Assembly: GCA_964485905.1 (NCBI GenBank)
Contig: CAZAJY010000005.1
Span: 1-44,851 of the forward strand
DNA length: 44,851 nt
Direction of reading: 5' to 3'
Origin: CAIJXO01 sp964485905
GTDB taxonomy: Bacteria; Patescibacteriota; Minisyncoccia; Phycocordibacterales; GWA1-40-21
Shown piece by piece: positions 23,269 to 30,487 of this stretch (the first letter of the stretch is position 1; each line of letters starts with the position of its first letter). The notes beneath the pieces are model-generated. The model saw nothing but the letters and a program-made list of their open reading frames with translations. It was not told the origin of the DNA and ran no database searches. The position numbers and the translations under genes were made by a program.

Positions 23269-23343
23269 GGGCGCGTAGGTCAGTGGTCAGACTCCCGGTC
23301 TCCAAAACCGGTTACGGGGGTTCGAATCCCCCCGCGCCCGCCA
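23269..23343 (+). tRNA. tRNA-Trp(CCA)
   Basis: The acceptor is GGGCGCG/CGCGCCC with discriminator G73 and an encoded CCA. The anticodon arm CCGGT-CTCCAAA-ACCGG gives CCA. The T-arm is GGGGG-TTCGAAT-CCCCC. It sits between two TrpRS genes, which face away from it or towards it on the other strand. Its GCCA end is complementary to the UGGC bulge of the T-box at 24788. Confidence 0.98.
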
Positions 23344-23375
23344 ATTCTTTTTTTCAAAAAGAATTTGCATAGAAA

Positions 23376-23400
23376 AGCCCCCTTCTTCGTGAAGGGGGCT
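23376..23400. terminator. Terminator between tRNA-Trp and trpS copy 2
   Basis: AGCCCCCTTC-ttcgt-GAAGGGGGCT, then GTTTT. A weaker AATTCTTTTT/AAAAAGAATT hairpin precedes it (23343-23366). It serves tRNA-Trp (plus) and probably trpS2 (minus, A-run on the other side). Confidence 0.85.
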
Positions 23401-23424
23401 GTTTTGTACCATACTTTCTTTTGT

Positions 23425-24420
23425 TTAGTATATAATAATACCCATCTTATCTCTCACCGTTGCCGTCGTCTCGGCAATGATTGCCCGAGCCTTCTTTCCT
23501 CCTTCGTGGAGAATCTCTCTAACCAGATCGTTCTGATTAGCAAGAACTGCCCGTCTCTCTTGGAAAGGTCCCAAGATCTTTTCAATCCCATCAACCAACT
23601 TGTTCTTGCAAGCAACACAACCGATCTCGGCCTTCATGCAAGCGTTGGCAATTGCCCGGCTTTGCACTTCGCCGTCAGTCACAATCTCATGAACCGCATA
23701 CACAGACTTGCATCTGTTATAGGGATCACCAGGATCACTTGACCGTTTGCGTTCTTCGTCAGTTATTCCTTTCTTTAGATACTTGTCCCTTATAACCGAC
23801 ATCGGGGAATTGATATCAATGGCGTTGTCTGACTCAGACTTGCCCATTTTGGAACCATCCAAGCCGGGCACTTTGATCATCTGTTTCATCATATTTGGTA
23901 CCACAAAAGTGGGACCAAAACGATTATTGAACTTCTGGGCCAGTGATCGTGCCATCTCAACATTTGGTACTTGGTCTTCACCTACTGGCACCATAGTTGA
24001 TTGCGGTCCCAGAATATCCGCCGCCATCAGAACAGGATAGGTCACCAAACCCAGACTTACGTCATCGGGGTTCTTTCTGACCAGTTCCTTGAACGTGGGA
24101 ACTCTTTCAAGTTCCCCAAGAGGTTGAATCATGCTCAAATACAAGCACAATTCTGTCAACTCCGGTATGCTTGATTGAGCGTAGATTATCGAATCTTCAG
24201 GATTCAATCCTGCAGCCAGATAATCTTTGACAATCTCGATGAGATTGGAACGCAACTCCTCAGGGTTCTTCAGTGTGGTAAGTGTATGCAGATCAGCGAT
24301 GAAATACATACATTTATTGTCACCATTTTGGAACTTGACGAAGTTTTGCACCGCTCCCAGAAAATTGCCAAAATGCAATCTTCCAGTTGCCCTAATACCA
24401 GATAACACGACTTCAGACAT
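23425..24420 (-). CDS. Second tryptophanyl-tRNA synthetase, [4Fe-4S]-type
   Basis: A 331-aa TrpRS from ATG 24420, preceded by AAAGGTAGG as ribosome site. HIGH-type motif GRLHFGNFLGAVQNF and KMSKS variant DGSKMGKSESDNAIDIN. Close to the C-terminus the Cys residues of NRCKSV, NACMKAEIGCVACKN are spaced C-x23-C-x6-C-x2-C. This nearly equals the C-x22-C-x6-C-x2-C cluster-binding pattern known for Thermotoga maritima TrpRS, where a [4Fe-4S] cluster lies near the anticodon-binding part. The composition is more GC-rich than neighbours, and the SD is strong, consistent with transfer. It may be a stress- or inhibitor-resistant paralogue (as with auxiliary TrpRS in indolmycin resistance), but this is an inference. 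Confidence 0.92.
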   Translation of the reverse strand: MSEVVLSGIRATGRLHFGNFLGAVQNFVKFQNGDNKCMYFIADLHTLTTLKNPEELRSNLIEIVKDYLAAGLNPEDSIIYAQSSIPELTELCLYLSMIQPLGELERVPTFKELVRKNPDDVSLGLVTYPVLMAADILGPQSTMVPVGEDQVPNVEMARSLAQKFNNRFGPTFVVPNMMKQMIKVPGLDGSKMGKSESDNAIDINSPMSVIRDKYLKKGITDEERKRSSDPGDPYNRCKSVYAVHEIVTDGEVQSRAIANACMKAEIGCVACKNKLVDGIEKILGPFQERRAVLANQNDLVREILHEGGKKARAIIAETTATVRDKMGIIIY

Positions 24421-24446
24421 AACCACCTACCTTTCTGTTGTTACTA

Positions 24447-24458
24447 ATACACCTAAAC
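24447..24458 (-). promoter_or_regulatory. 12-nt word shared by trpS2 and the 70-aa gene
   Basis: ATACACCTAAAC here equals 22124-22135; the flanks are similar too (GTTGTTACTA against GTTGCTATT). It lies in the trpS2 leader, 26-37 nt before the ATG, and may be a common regulator site. Confidence 0.45.
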
Positions 24459-24484
24459 AATGTAAAAGGCCTTATCTGCTCTTT

Positions 24485-24513
24485 ATACTAGATTAAACTT
24501 TAATTAAAGTCAA
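24485..24513 (-). promoter_or_regulatory. Probable trpS2 promoter
   Basis: Minus TTGACT (plus 24508-24513), 17 nt, then TAGTAT (plus 24485-24490). It gives a leader of about 55 nt. Confidence 0.5.
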
Positions 24514-24543
24514 GTATTGCTTTTTATTTTAAGATATATATAC

Positions 24544-24573
24544 TTAACATCATACGTCATAAATTAGTATAAT
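24544..24573 (+). promoter_or_regulatory. Promoter of the T-box operon
   Basis: TTAACA (24544-24549), 18 nt, then TATAAT (24568-24573). Transcription would start near 24580 and give a leader of about 265 nt. Confidence 0.7.
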
Positions 24574-24579
24574 TTTTGG

Positions 24580-24840
24580 TGTACATAATAGCAATATCTA
24601 TGATCTTGGTCCTTTGTTAACATTGTTTTGTTAATAAAGGGTTGGGCCTGGGTCGCTTTATTTAAAGCAAGATGGTTTCTGCAAAAAGTGGAGACCCGGA
24701 AGTTCTCCGTCATCACAGAACGTCCGATGTCAAACGAAAGTTTAGAGTCGGCAAACAAGCTGAGTATTTTATATTCAGGAATTAAGGTGGCACCACGGTT
24801 TATCCGTCCTTATGCTTTATTAAGGCGGTTTTTATTTTAT
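24580..24840 (+). promoter_or_regulatory. T-box riboswitch leader, probably tryptophan-specific
   Basis: The conserved T-box AAGGTGGCACCACGG (24784-24798) is followed by CCGTCCTT (24804-24811), which can pair back to it as antiterminator. Alternatively CCGTCCTT pairs with AAGGCGG (24822-24828) before TTTTTATTTT as terminator. The bulge UGGC (24788-24791) is complementary to GCCA, the 3' end of tRNA-Trp at 23340-23343. Upstream, CTGGGTC (24648-24654) pairs with GACCCGG (24693-24699), and just 5' of the latter stands TGG-A (24689-24692), placed as a specifier plus conserved purine. Other helices are 24611-24640, 24724-24751 (GAAA loop) and 24760-24778. Stem I looks shorter than the classic form. 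The T-box class is firm; the Trp specificity is inferred. Confidence 0.85.
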
Positions 24841-24846
24841 AAAAAA

Positions 24847-25917
24847 ATGAAAAAGAAAAATTATTGTTATGTAGAACCCAAAATATCATCCAATATTTTT
24901 GAGATTCTAGAAACCAACGGTCATGAGAAGCTTATCTTTGGTTCAAATAAAGAAACTGGTTTAAAAATTGTTTTAGCTATTCATGATACGACACTCGGTC
25001 CAAGTACAGGTGGTACCAGAATGGTTTTGGTGTCTGAAGATAAGGCAATAGAAGAAGCGCTGAGACTCTCTTATGCTATGTCATTTAAAACCGCCATTAT
25101 TGATGAGCCCTTTGGCGGTTCAAAGGCAGTAGTTATTGGAGATCCCACAAAGATTAAGACTAAAGAATTTTTACATTCTTTAGGTGACTTTATTGAGTCT
25201 TTAGATGGAGCTTTTTTAACAGGAGTAGATATGGGGTTGTCGCTTGAAGATGCGAAGGTAATTGGTGAACGAACTAAATATATTTATAATTCTAAAGGTT
25301 GCTCCGGCGTAACTACTGGTCATGGTGTATTTAAAGGATTAAAAGAAACAGTTAAATACAAACTTGGCAAAGAAAATTTAGCCGGAGTGAAAGTTGCAGT
25401 TCAGGGAGTTGGAAATGTTGGCGGGGCATTGGTAGATTTACTTTTAAAAGATGGGGCTTTTGTCTTTATCTCTGATATTGATTCTGCGAGAACTAAAAAA
25501 TATTCTAAAAATAAAAATGTAAAGGTTGTGGATAATGATAAGATTTATGATGTGGAATGTGATGTTTTTTCACCTTGTGCTGTTGGCGAAATCATAAATG
25601 ATGATACAATTATGAGATTAAAGGCCAAAATTATTGCTGGTGGAGCGAATAATCAACTAAAGGATGAAATTAACAATGCTACCATGCTTCATAAATTAGG
25701 TATATTACATGCCCCAGATTTTGTTATAAATGCCGCTGGAGTTTGCCATGGAATGTGTGAAGTTAAGAAAGTTGATATTTCACACGCAATGGATAAAACA
25801 AATTTAATCCCGGGGATTCTAAGAAAAATTTATGAAAAATCAGAAAAGAGTGATACACCACCGCTCTTTATCGCTTATGAAATGGCACATGAAAAAATTA
25901 AATCACAGAAAAAATAA
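24847..25917 (+). CDS. Leu/Phe/Val/Trp dehydrogenase-family amino acid dehydrogenase
   Basis: A 356-aa protein from ATG 24847, right after the T-box terminator. The catalytic domain has AIHDTTLGPSTGGTRM, MSFKTAI and IIDEPFGGSKAVVIGDP (catalytic Lys), then TGVDMGLSLEDA. The NAD-binding domain has VAVQGVGNVGGALVDLL. The short length and IHDTTLGPxxGGTR motif place it with leucine/valine/phenylalanine/tryptophan dehydrogenases rather than GDH. It would reversibly deaminate an amino acid to the 2-oxo acid. Because of the T-box and TrpRS neighbours I favour Trp/indolepyruvate or another aromatic substrate; sequence alone does not decide. The last 29 nt overlap the aminotransferase. Confidence 0.88.
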   Translation: MKKKNYCYVEPKISSNIFEILETNGHEKLIFGSNKETGLKIVLAIHDTTLGPSTGGTRMVLVSEDKAIEEALRLSYAMSFKTAIIDEPFGGSKAVVIGDPTKIKTKEFLHSLGDFIESLDGAFLTGVDMGLSLEDAKVIGERTKYIYNSKGCSGVTTGHGVFKGLKETVKYKLGKENLAGVKVAVQGVGNVGGALVDLLLKDGAFVFISDIDSARTKKYSKNKNVKVVDNDKIYDVECDVFSPCAVGEIINDDTIMRLKAKIIAGGANNQLKDEINNATMLHKLGILHAPDFVINAAGVCHGMCEVKKVDISHAMDKTNLIPGILRKIYEKSEKSDTPPLFIAYEMAHEKIKSQKK

Positions 25918-27019
25918 TATTTCGGATAAAGTTGAGGCCATAAATTATTCCGCCGTTAGGAAAGCCTTTTCTGCTGGAAGAAAAGAAGGCGTGATTAATT
26001 TGACGATTGGTCAGCCAGACTTTGATGTTCCAGTTGTGATTAAAGAAAGTGCAAAAAAATATATAAATGAGGGATTTAATCGCTATACAGACACACGTGG
26101 AATCTTAAAACTAAGACAAGCTGTTTCTGGATACCTAAAAGAGAAAGGAATAAATAGAAAAGAAGACGAGATTATTATTACTCCAGGGACAACGGCCGGT
26201 ATCTATATGTCATTAATGACTCTAATAAACCCTGGTGATGAGATTATTATTTTTGAACCTTACTTTGTCGCCTATAAGGAAATAATCAATCTACTGGGAG
26301 GAAAAACTATTATCGCAAAAACAGATGATAATTTTCAACCATTAATTAGCGACTTAAGTAAAAAAATAACAAACAAAACCAAAGCTATAATTATTAATAG
26401 CCCAAACAATCCGACTGGGGCGGTGTATTCAAAAGAAATAATCAAAGAAGTGGTCAATATAGCAAAAAGGGCAAATATTTATGTTATTTCTGACGAGGTT
26501 TATACTGAATTTAGTTACGGGATTAAAGTTTCTAGCCCAGCTGAATATTATAAAAAAACGATTGTTTTAGACGGGCTATCAAAATCAAAAGGGATGACTG
26601 GTTGGAGAATAGGATTTATCGCTGGCCCAAAGGATATTGTTAATGCTATTGAAAAAATACAGCAGTTTTCTTTTGTTTGTGCGCCTGCACCTTTTCAATA
26701 TGCATCAGCCGATTATTTGAAGGAAAAAATAGATTCCATGGTAATTAATAGATATCAGGAAATAAGAGACGAATTATATAATGGATTAAAAAATGATTAT
26801 CAAATAGTAGAGCCAAAAGGGGCTTTTTATATGTTTATAAAGACTCCTCTTTCGGGCGAACAATTTGCTAAAAAATTGCTCAAAAATAATGTTGCTGTTG
26901 TACCAGGATCAGCTTTTGGAGATAACTGTAGAGACTATATACGAATTTCTTTTGCTATAAAAAGAGAATTGGCGCCTGAGATAATCAGGGTCTTTAAAAA
27001 TATAAGAAAAGGCGCCTGA
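25889..27019 (+). CDS. Class I/II pyridoxal-phosphate aminotransferase
   Basis: A 376-aa fold-type I aminotransferase. It has NLTIGQPDFDVP near the N-terminus, TPGTTAGIYMSLMTL, IINSPNNPTGAVYS, VISDEVYTEFSYG and the PLP-Lys segment DGLSKSKGMTGWRIGF. It ends with YIRISFA (carboxylate-binding Arg). It is similar to aspartate or aromatic aminotransferases of the AspC/PatA type. The start is uncertain: ATG 25889 or 25877, both inside the previous gene, which means translational coupling. With the dehydrogenase it could interconvert an amino acid and its oxo acid in a linked cycle. The TGA stop forms part of the terminator. Confidence 0.92.
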   Translation: MKKLNHRKNNISDKVEAINYSAVRKAFSAGRKEGVINLTIGQPDFDVPVVIKESAKKYINEGFNRYTDTRGILKLRQAVSGYLKEKGINRKEDEIIITPGTTAGIYMSLMTLINPGDEIIIFEPYFVAYKEIINLLGGKTIIAKTDDNFQPLISDLSKKITNKTKAIIINSPNNPTGAVYSKEIIKEVVNIAKRANIYVISDEVYTEFSYGIKVSSPAEYYKKTIVLDGLSKSKGMTGWRIGFIAGPKDIVNAIEKIQQFSFVCAPAPFQYASADYLKEKIDSMVINRYQEIRDELYNGLKNDYQIVEPKGAFYMFIKTPLSGEQFAKKLLKNNVAVVPGSAFGDNCRDYIRISFAIKRELAPEIIRVFKNIRKGA

Positions 27020-27034
27020 TTTTACTCAGGCGCC
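27011..27034. terminator. Terminator of the T-box operon
   Basis: GGCGCCTGA-tttta-c-TCAGGCGCC, a 9-bp perfect stem followed by AGTTTT. It includes the stop codon of the aminotransferase and serves converging genes. Confidence 0.85.
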
Positions 27035-27052
27035 AGTTTTGGTTTTCGAACA

Positions 27053-28024
27053 TTATACAATAATCTCCCTAATGGCACACAATGTCTCATACTGATCGTC
27101 AGGTAAGACATTCCCAATCACGTTGTTAAGCACCGTGACCACACCAGAGAGTTGGGTTCCTATTGGATCGACAACAGCAACCATCCCTTTGGCAAAGGTT
27201 TCCGTACTTATAGCAAAACGATCGGGGGTAAACACCGATTTCAACAACTTGTTGAAACCTTGCTGTGTATACCAGTGTGACAAAAAGAACCCTAGATTAT
27301 CGAGATGTCGTCCGATAATCTGAAGCGCTGTGATATCTCCTCTCACACCGCCCATCGAAGAATTTCGAGAAAGATCGACTAAGTTCTTGATCCAAAGACG
27401 TTTTTCGATATCGTCATCGACACCGACTCTCGCTCTGAATCCACAAGAAATCATTCGATTCTCCGAAGTGAGTTTGACCCACTCCATCAAGAAATCGCAA
27501 CCCAAGATTGCGCTATTCTTGAGATATTCATCGAATCCACATTTCGGATACCCATCATTCGGATGAGCATTAAAGAAACTGTGGCAGTCGTACACCCCAA
27601 CAATCAGTCTCCTCGGCTTTTTGGGAATACTTCCGCAAGTATTCCGTATTTCGCCAGGAAGATATTTGATCGTCAGACCCTTATCAGTAAAGGGCTTCAA
27701 AACAGATTCCTTTGCTTTGCGAACCTGTTCGCTTGAGAGATCATTATAGAAAACAACTGGCAGTTGTTCTCCGCTAAAACCTCTTGCGACGAGATCTTCC
27801 AATATCATTTTCGGATCTCGACACCCCACGGCTCCACCGAGAGTTACGAGATCTTGATACTGGATTTCACGACAGTGCTTAATAACGACATCCATTTCTT
27901 TCTGGTTGTCTACCGTCATGTCGGCACCCTCGTAAACTTCTGACATTGCATCCCAGAAGGCTGACTGACCTTCGACGTTCAGTACAGGCTTACACCACCA
28001 ACAATCATCCGCATGTGCTTTCAT
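27053..28024 (-). CDS. Unknown protein, possible SAM-dependent methyltransferase
   Basis: A 323-aa soluble protein with a clear SD (AAAGGAAGTG). The N-terminus has an unusual CWWC motif (residues 8-11) and further Cys are scattered. The stretch LVTLGGAVGCRDPKMILEDL is followed about 20 residues later by LPVVFYNDLSSEQVRKAKES. Together these resemble motifs I and II of a class I methyltransferase, loosely of the histidine-methyltransferase EgtD type. Later landmarks are LIVGVYDCHSFFNAHPND and GCDFLMEWVKLTSENRMISCGFRAR. I do not recognise the family with certainty. The composition is more GC-rich than native genes. It follows the YbaK-like gene by 25 nt, so the two form an operon. Confidence 0.55.
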   Translation of the reverse strand: MKAHADDCWWCKPVLNVEGQSAFWDAMSEVYEGADMTVDNQKEMDVVIKHCREIQYQDLVTLGGAVGCRDPKMILEDLVARGFSGEQLPVVFYNDLSSEQVRKAKESVLKPFTDKGLTIKYLPGEIRNTCGSIPKKPRRLIVGVYDCHSFFNAHPNDGYPKCGFDEYLKNSAILGCDFLMEWVKLTSENRMISCGFRARVGVDDDIEKRLWIKNLVDLSRNSSMGGVRGDITALQIIGRHLDNLGFFLSHWYTQQGFNKLLKSVFTPDRFAISTETFAKGMVAVVDPIGTQLSGVVTVLNNVIGNVLPDDQYETLCAIREIIV

Positions 28025-28049
28025 TCTTCACTTCCTTTTCTGTTATTGT

Positions 28050-28547
28050 TTACTCTTTCACTACATCCGCAACCTGAGCCGAGGTAATCTTGATTAGATC
28101 CTCAACAGAGATAGAAATGGTCCTACCGAGATCACCAGATCCGCAATAAACCATCTCCTGTGATAGAAAACTCTTGTCAACTATCACCTTTGAAACGCAA
28201 TCAAAAAACGGAGAGATAGCGCCAACTGAAATTCCCAGACTTTCAACCTCCTTTCTGTCTGAAAATTTAACCTTGTTTCGTGGTTTAGAAATAGATTTGG
28301 CCACCTTAGCTAAATCTACCTTTAGAGAACCCGGTACTACTACCGCGATTACTCCGCAACTCTCTGCAAACAACAACATGGTTTTACCCATTTGTTCCGG
28401 CTTAATATCCAATGTATCGAACACATCCTCCATAGTAAACAGGGGTTTGTGTTCTATAATTCTGAAATTAGCCTTATTTGACAGGAGTTTTTTGATGATT
28501 GACTCATAAAGTGTGTTGAGATGTGTCGTTTTTGCCTCCTTTTTCAT
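28050..28547 (-). CDS. YbaK/EbsC-family (aminoacyl-tRNA deacylase-like) protein
   Basis: A 165-aa YbaK/ProX domain. It has NFRIIEHKPLFTMEDVFDTL, MGKTMLLFAESCGVIAVVVPGSLKVDLAKVAK, then VESLGISVGAISPFFDC and MVYCGSGDLGRTISISVEDL. The family hydrolyses mischarged aminoacyl-tRNAs such as Cys- or Ala-tRNA(Pro). The catalytic-type Lys and the GxxxP loop (SVGAISPF) are present. A TATAAT ends only 5 nt before the ATG. Codons 2-5 read AAAAAGGAGGCA, an SD-like string, but no start codon follows it, so the ATG is kept. Position in the Trp island suggests tRNA-directed editing; the substrate is unknown. Confidence 0.85.
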   Translation of the reverse strand: MKKEAKTTHLNTLYESIIKKLLSNKANFRIIEHKPLFTMEDVFDTLDIKPEQMGKTMLLFAESCGVIAVVVPGSLKVDLAKVAKSISKPRNKVKFSDRKEVESLGISVGAISPFFDCVSKVIVDKSFLSQEMVYCGSGDLGRTISISVEDLIKITSAQVADVVKE

Positions 28548-28668
28548 AGATTATTATATTATGTCGAGGTACTTAATTGATCTGATTGAATGGTATTACA
28601 TCTTTACAAAATAAGCAAGCCGTGTTTCCACATCGTAAATAATGGTTTATTGTCTAAGATTATTTTTA

Positions 28669-28697
28669 TTGACTAATATCTTCCTTTGGACTAGACT
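28669..28697 (+). promoter_or_regulatory. Promoter of the AstE/AspA-like gene
   Basis: TTGACT (28669-28674), 17 nt, then TAGACT (28692-28697). A leader of about 40 nt ends with AAGGAGAA as SD. Confidence 0.7.
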
Positions 28698-28743
28698 AAA
28701 AATAGAGGGTCTTTAAACAAAGTCATACAAGGAGAACAGTATC

Positions 28744-29742
28744 ATGACAACAGTTAGTTCAAAAATATCATTGCAGGATCTTCTCGCGGAATTCAACTTC
28801 ATCAAAAATTCATTTTTTGATGGGGTTGCCGGTGTGTTCTGTGTTGATTCTGGGAAACCGGGACCGACATTGGGTATTACCCTAAACACGCATGGAAATG
28901 AACCAAGCGGTCTGGCGGTTCTGGCGTATTTTCGGCATCAGTTTTCTCTTAAGGAGAAGATGCTCGGTGGCAAAGTATTTTTTGTTCTGAATAATCTGGA
29001 GGCGACAAAACAGTATTTTGTTGCTATGCAGATTAAGAACAAAAAAGCAAGAGAGGAAGCAAAGGGAAAATGTCGCTTTACAAAAGCTGGTTGCAACTTT
29101 AACCGCCTACCCAAAGATACATTGACGCGAAGAGGTGACAAACGTTATGAGGTACAACGAGCGCAAAAACTTAGCCCGATCTGGGCAAAATTTAGTGTTG
29201 GTTTTGACATTCATAGCATGGTACAAAAGAGTCCAGCAATGATCATTGCTTGTGGCGGATTCCGTGAAAATCTGATCGCTGGCTTTCCAGTCGGGATTAT
29301 TATCAGGAATATTGATGTAATCCAAAAGAACAAGCCGGCGGTTTATTTCTACGGCAAATCCAAATCAACTCCAATGGTCGCAATTGAGGCTGGTTATCAT
29401 GAAGATGAAACCTCCTTTAAGTGTGCAACAAAATGTGTGTTGTCCTTAATGAGGACCATTGGAATGTTGCCAAAGGCTGGACAAACGGCAAAGGCAAGGA
29501 TTTATAAGGAATACCAGATAGATGATTCTGTGATGTTTCCGAACAAATCCTACAAGCTGGTAAAAGTGCTTAAGCCGTTTGAAAGGATAAAGGAGGGCCA
29601 ACTCTTAGCGTGTGGGAACAGAGGAGACGTATTTTCTCCGTTCTCTGGGCACGCGTTGATGGGGCCTAAAGACATTACACCAGACTCAATTGAAGAGGAG
29701 GTGTTGTTCCTCTCTCGACCCATAAGAATTGTGAAAATCTAG
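28744..29742 (+). CDS. Succinylglutamate desuccinylase/aspartoacylase-family protein
   Basis: A 332-aa zinc-carboxypeptidase-like hydrolase. Metal ligands are seen in TLNTHGNEPSG-type text (NTHGNEPSG: His and Glu) and VGFDIHSM (third His), with RAQ/RxxN-type CNFNRLPKD in between. The C-terminal beta domain ends VLFLSRPIRIVKI. Relatives remove an acyl group from N-acyl amino acids or succinylglutamate. A conserved late Glu (VAIEAGYHEDE) fits the catalytic acid. It is a monocistronic gene with a consensus promoter, SD and terminator. It may release a free amino acid from an N-acylated form for the island's dehydrogenase and aminotransferase, which is an inference. Confidence 0.88.
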   Translation: MTTVSSKISLQDLLAEFNFIKNSFFDGVAGVFCVDSGKPGPTLGITLNTHGNEPSGLAVLAYFRHQFSLKEKMLGGKVFFVLNNLEATKQYFVAMQIKNKKAREEAKGKCRFTKAGCNFNRLPKDTLTRRGDKRYEVQRAQKLSPIWAKFSVGFDIHSMVQKSPAMIIACGGFRENLIAGFPVGIIIRNIDVIQKNKPAVYFYGKSKSTPMVAIEAGYHEDETSFKCATKCVLSLMRTIGMLPKAGQTAKARIYKEYQIDDSVMFPNKSYKLVKVLKPFERIKEGQLLACGNRGDVFSPFSGHALMGPKDITPDSIEEEVLFLSRPIRIVKI

Positions 29743-29749
29743 GAAAGGT

Positions 29750-29783
29750 ATAGCACCAACACCCCCAAAAGTGTTGGTGCTAT
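29750..29783 (+). terminator. Terminator of the AstE/AspA-like gene
   Basis: ATAGCACCAACAC-ccccaaaa-GTGTTGGTGCTAT followed by TTTT. Confidence 0.9.
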
Positions 29784-29794
29784 TTTAAAAAAGA

Positions 29795-29828
29795 AAAACC
29801 GCCCCTTACCTAAGTATTGGGCGGTTTT
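29795..29828 (-). terminator. Terminator of the membrane-protein gene
   Basis: Arms AAAACCGCCC (29795-29804) and GGGCGGTTTT (29819-29828). On the minus strand it ends in a T-run, just after the stop of the 196-aa gene. Confidence 0.85.
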
Positions 29829-29835
29829 CAACGCT

Positions 29836-30426
29836 TCATTTGTTTGTGTTTTTCCACCAGATAGCAAAAGCAAGTCCACCATTACCACAGATTCCACTAA
29901 CTACAGGGTGAACCAGGGAATACCATGCGCCCGCATGCCAATCCGTAATAATCGCTAGTATCATGCAGACATAACACAAGGTTGCAAGGACCCATGGTAA
30001 AGTTTTTTCCTTTGCTATTCCAGCCAGCACTCCACTTATCGCAGGATAAAAGGCGAGAAGCATGATGGCTTGCAACAACAGGTTAGCTAACACGGCATTA
30101 CCTGTACTTTTCCAAATTACTCCAATAATTAGAGCGGCAATCGCACAAACTACGTCTACAGTCCTTAGTTTTGTTAATCTTCCTCGCACAAGGGCGTAGA
30201 GGAACATCACAGTCAGACTGAAAGTAGAGACGAGAGCAACACTAAGTAGAAGGTAATCCTTATTTACTACTGTGAAATACGAAAAACAATTCATCGTAGC
30301 CACAATAGCCCGGATAAGGAACGTGGTTGGATTAGGAGTAACCCCAGCTACAGCCACATTCCAAAAGTACAAAACCACCGTTGAAAACAAAAACAAATTC
30401 GCAAGAACTAAAAAAATTGTTTTCAC
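29836..30426 (-). CDS. Hypothetical polytopic membrane protein, 196 aa
   Basis: The start is GTG 30426-30424, chosen because AAAGGAGG stands 7 nt upstream. The protein has six hydrophobic segments (TIFLVLANLFLFSTVVLYFW, then a pair around residues 33-75, AAIALIIGVIW-like, and three to the C-terminus) with short loops. The final segment is GNGGLAFAIWWKNTNK. I recognise no family. It is not rich in charged intramembrane residues. The style (strong SD, higher GC) matches the other transferred genes. It could be a transporter or an immunity-type protein, but nothing decides. Confidence 0.65.
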   Translation of the reverse strand: MKTIFLVLANLFLFSTVVLYFWNVAVAGVTPNPTTFLIRAIVATMNCFSYFTVVNKDYLLLSVALVSTFSLTVMFLYALVRGRLTKLRTVDVVCAIAALIIGVIWKSTGNAVLANLLLQAIMLLAFYPAISGVLAGIAKEKTLPWVLATLCYVCMILAIITDWHAGAWYSLVHPVVSGICGNGGLAFAIWWKNTNK

Positions 30427-30487
30427 AATTTCCTCCTTTCATTTTGATGAACCACAAATTTCTTAATTCAGATTACACCTATATTTG

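Noticed and set aside
28050..28547. Start codon downstream of the AAGGAGG string inside the YbaK-like gene
   Set aside because: No ATG, GTG or TTG in frame lies at a suitable distance, and a -10 box is near the first ATG.
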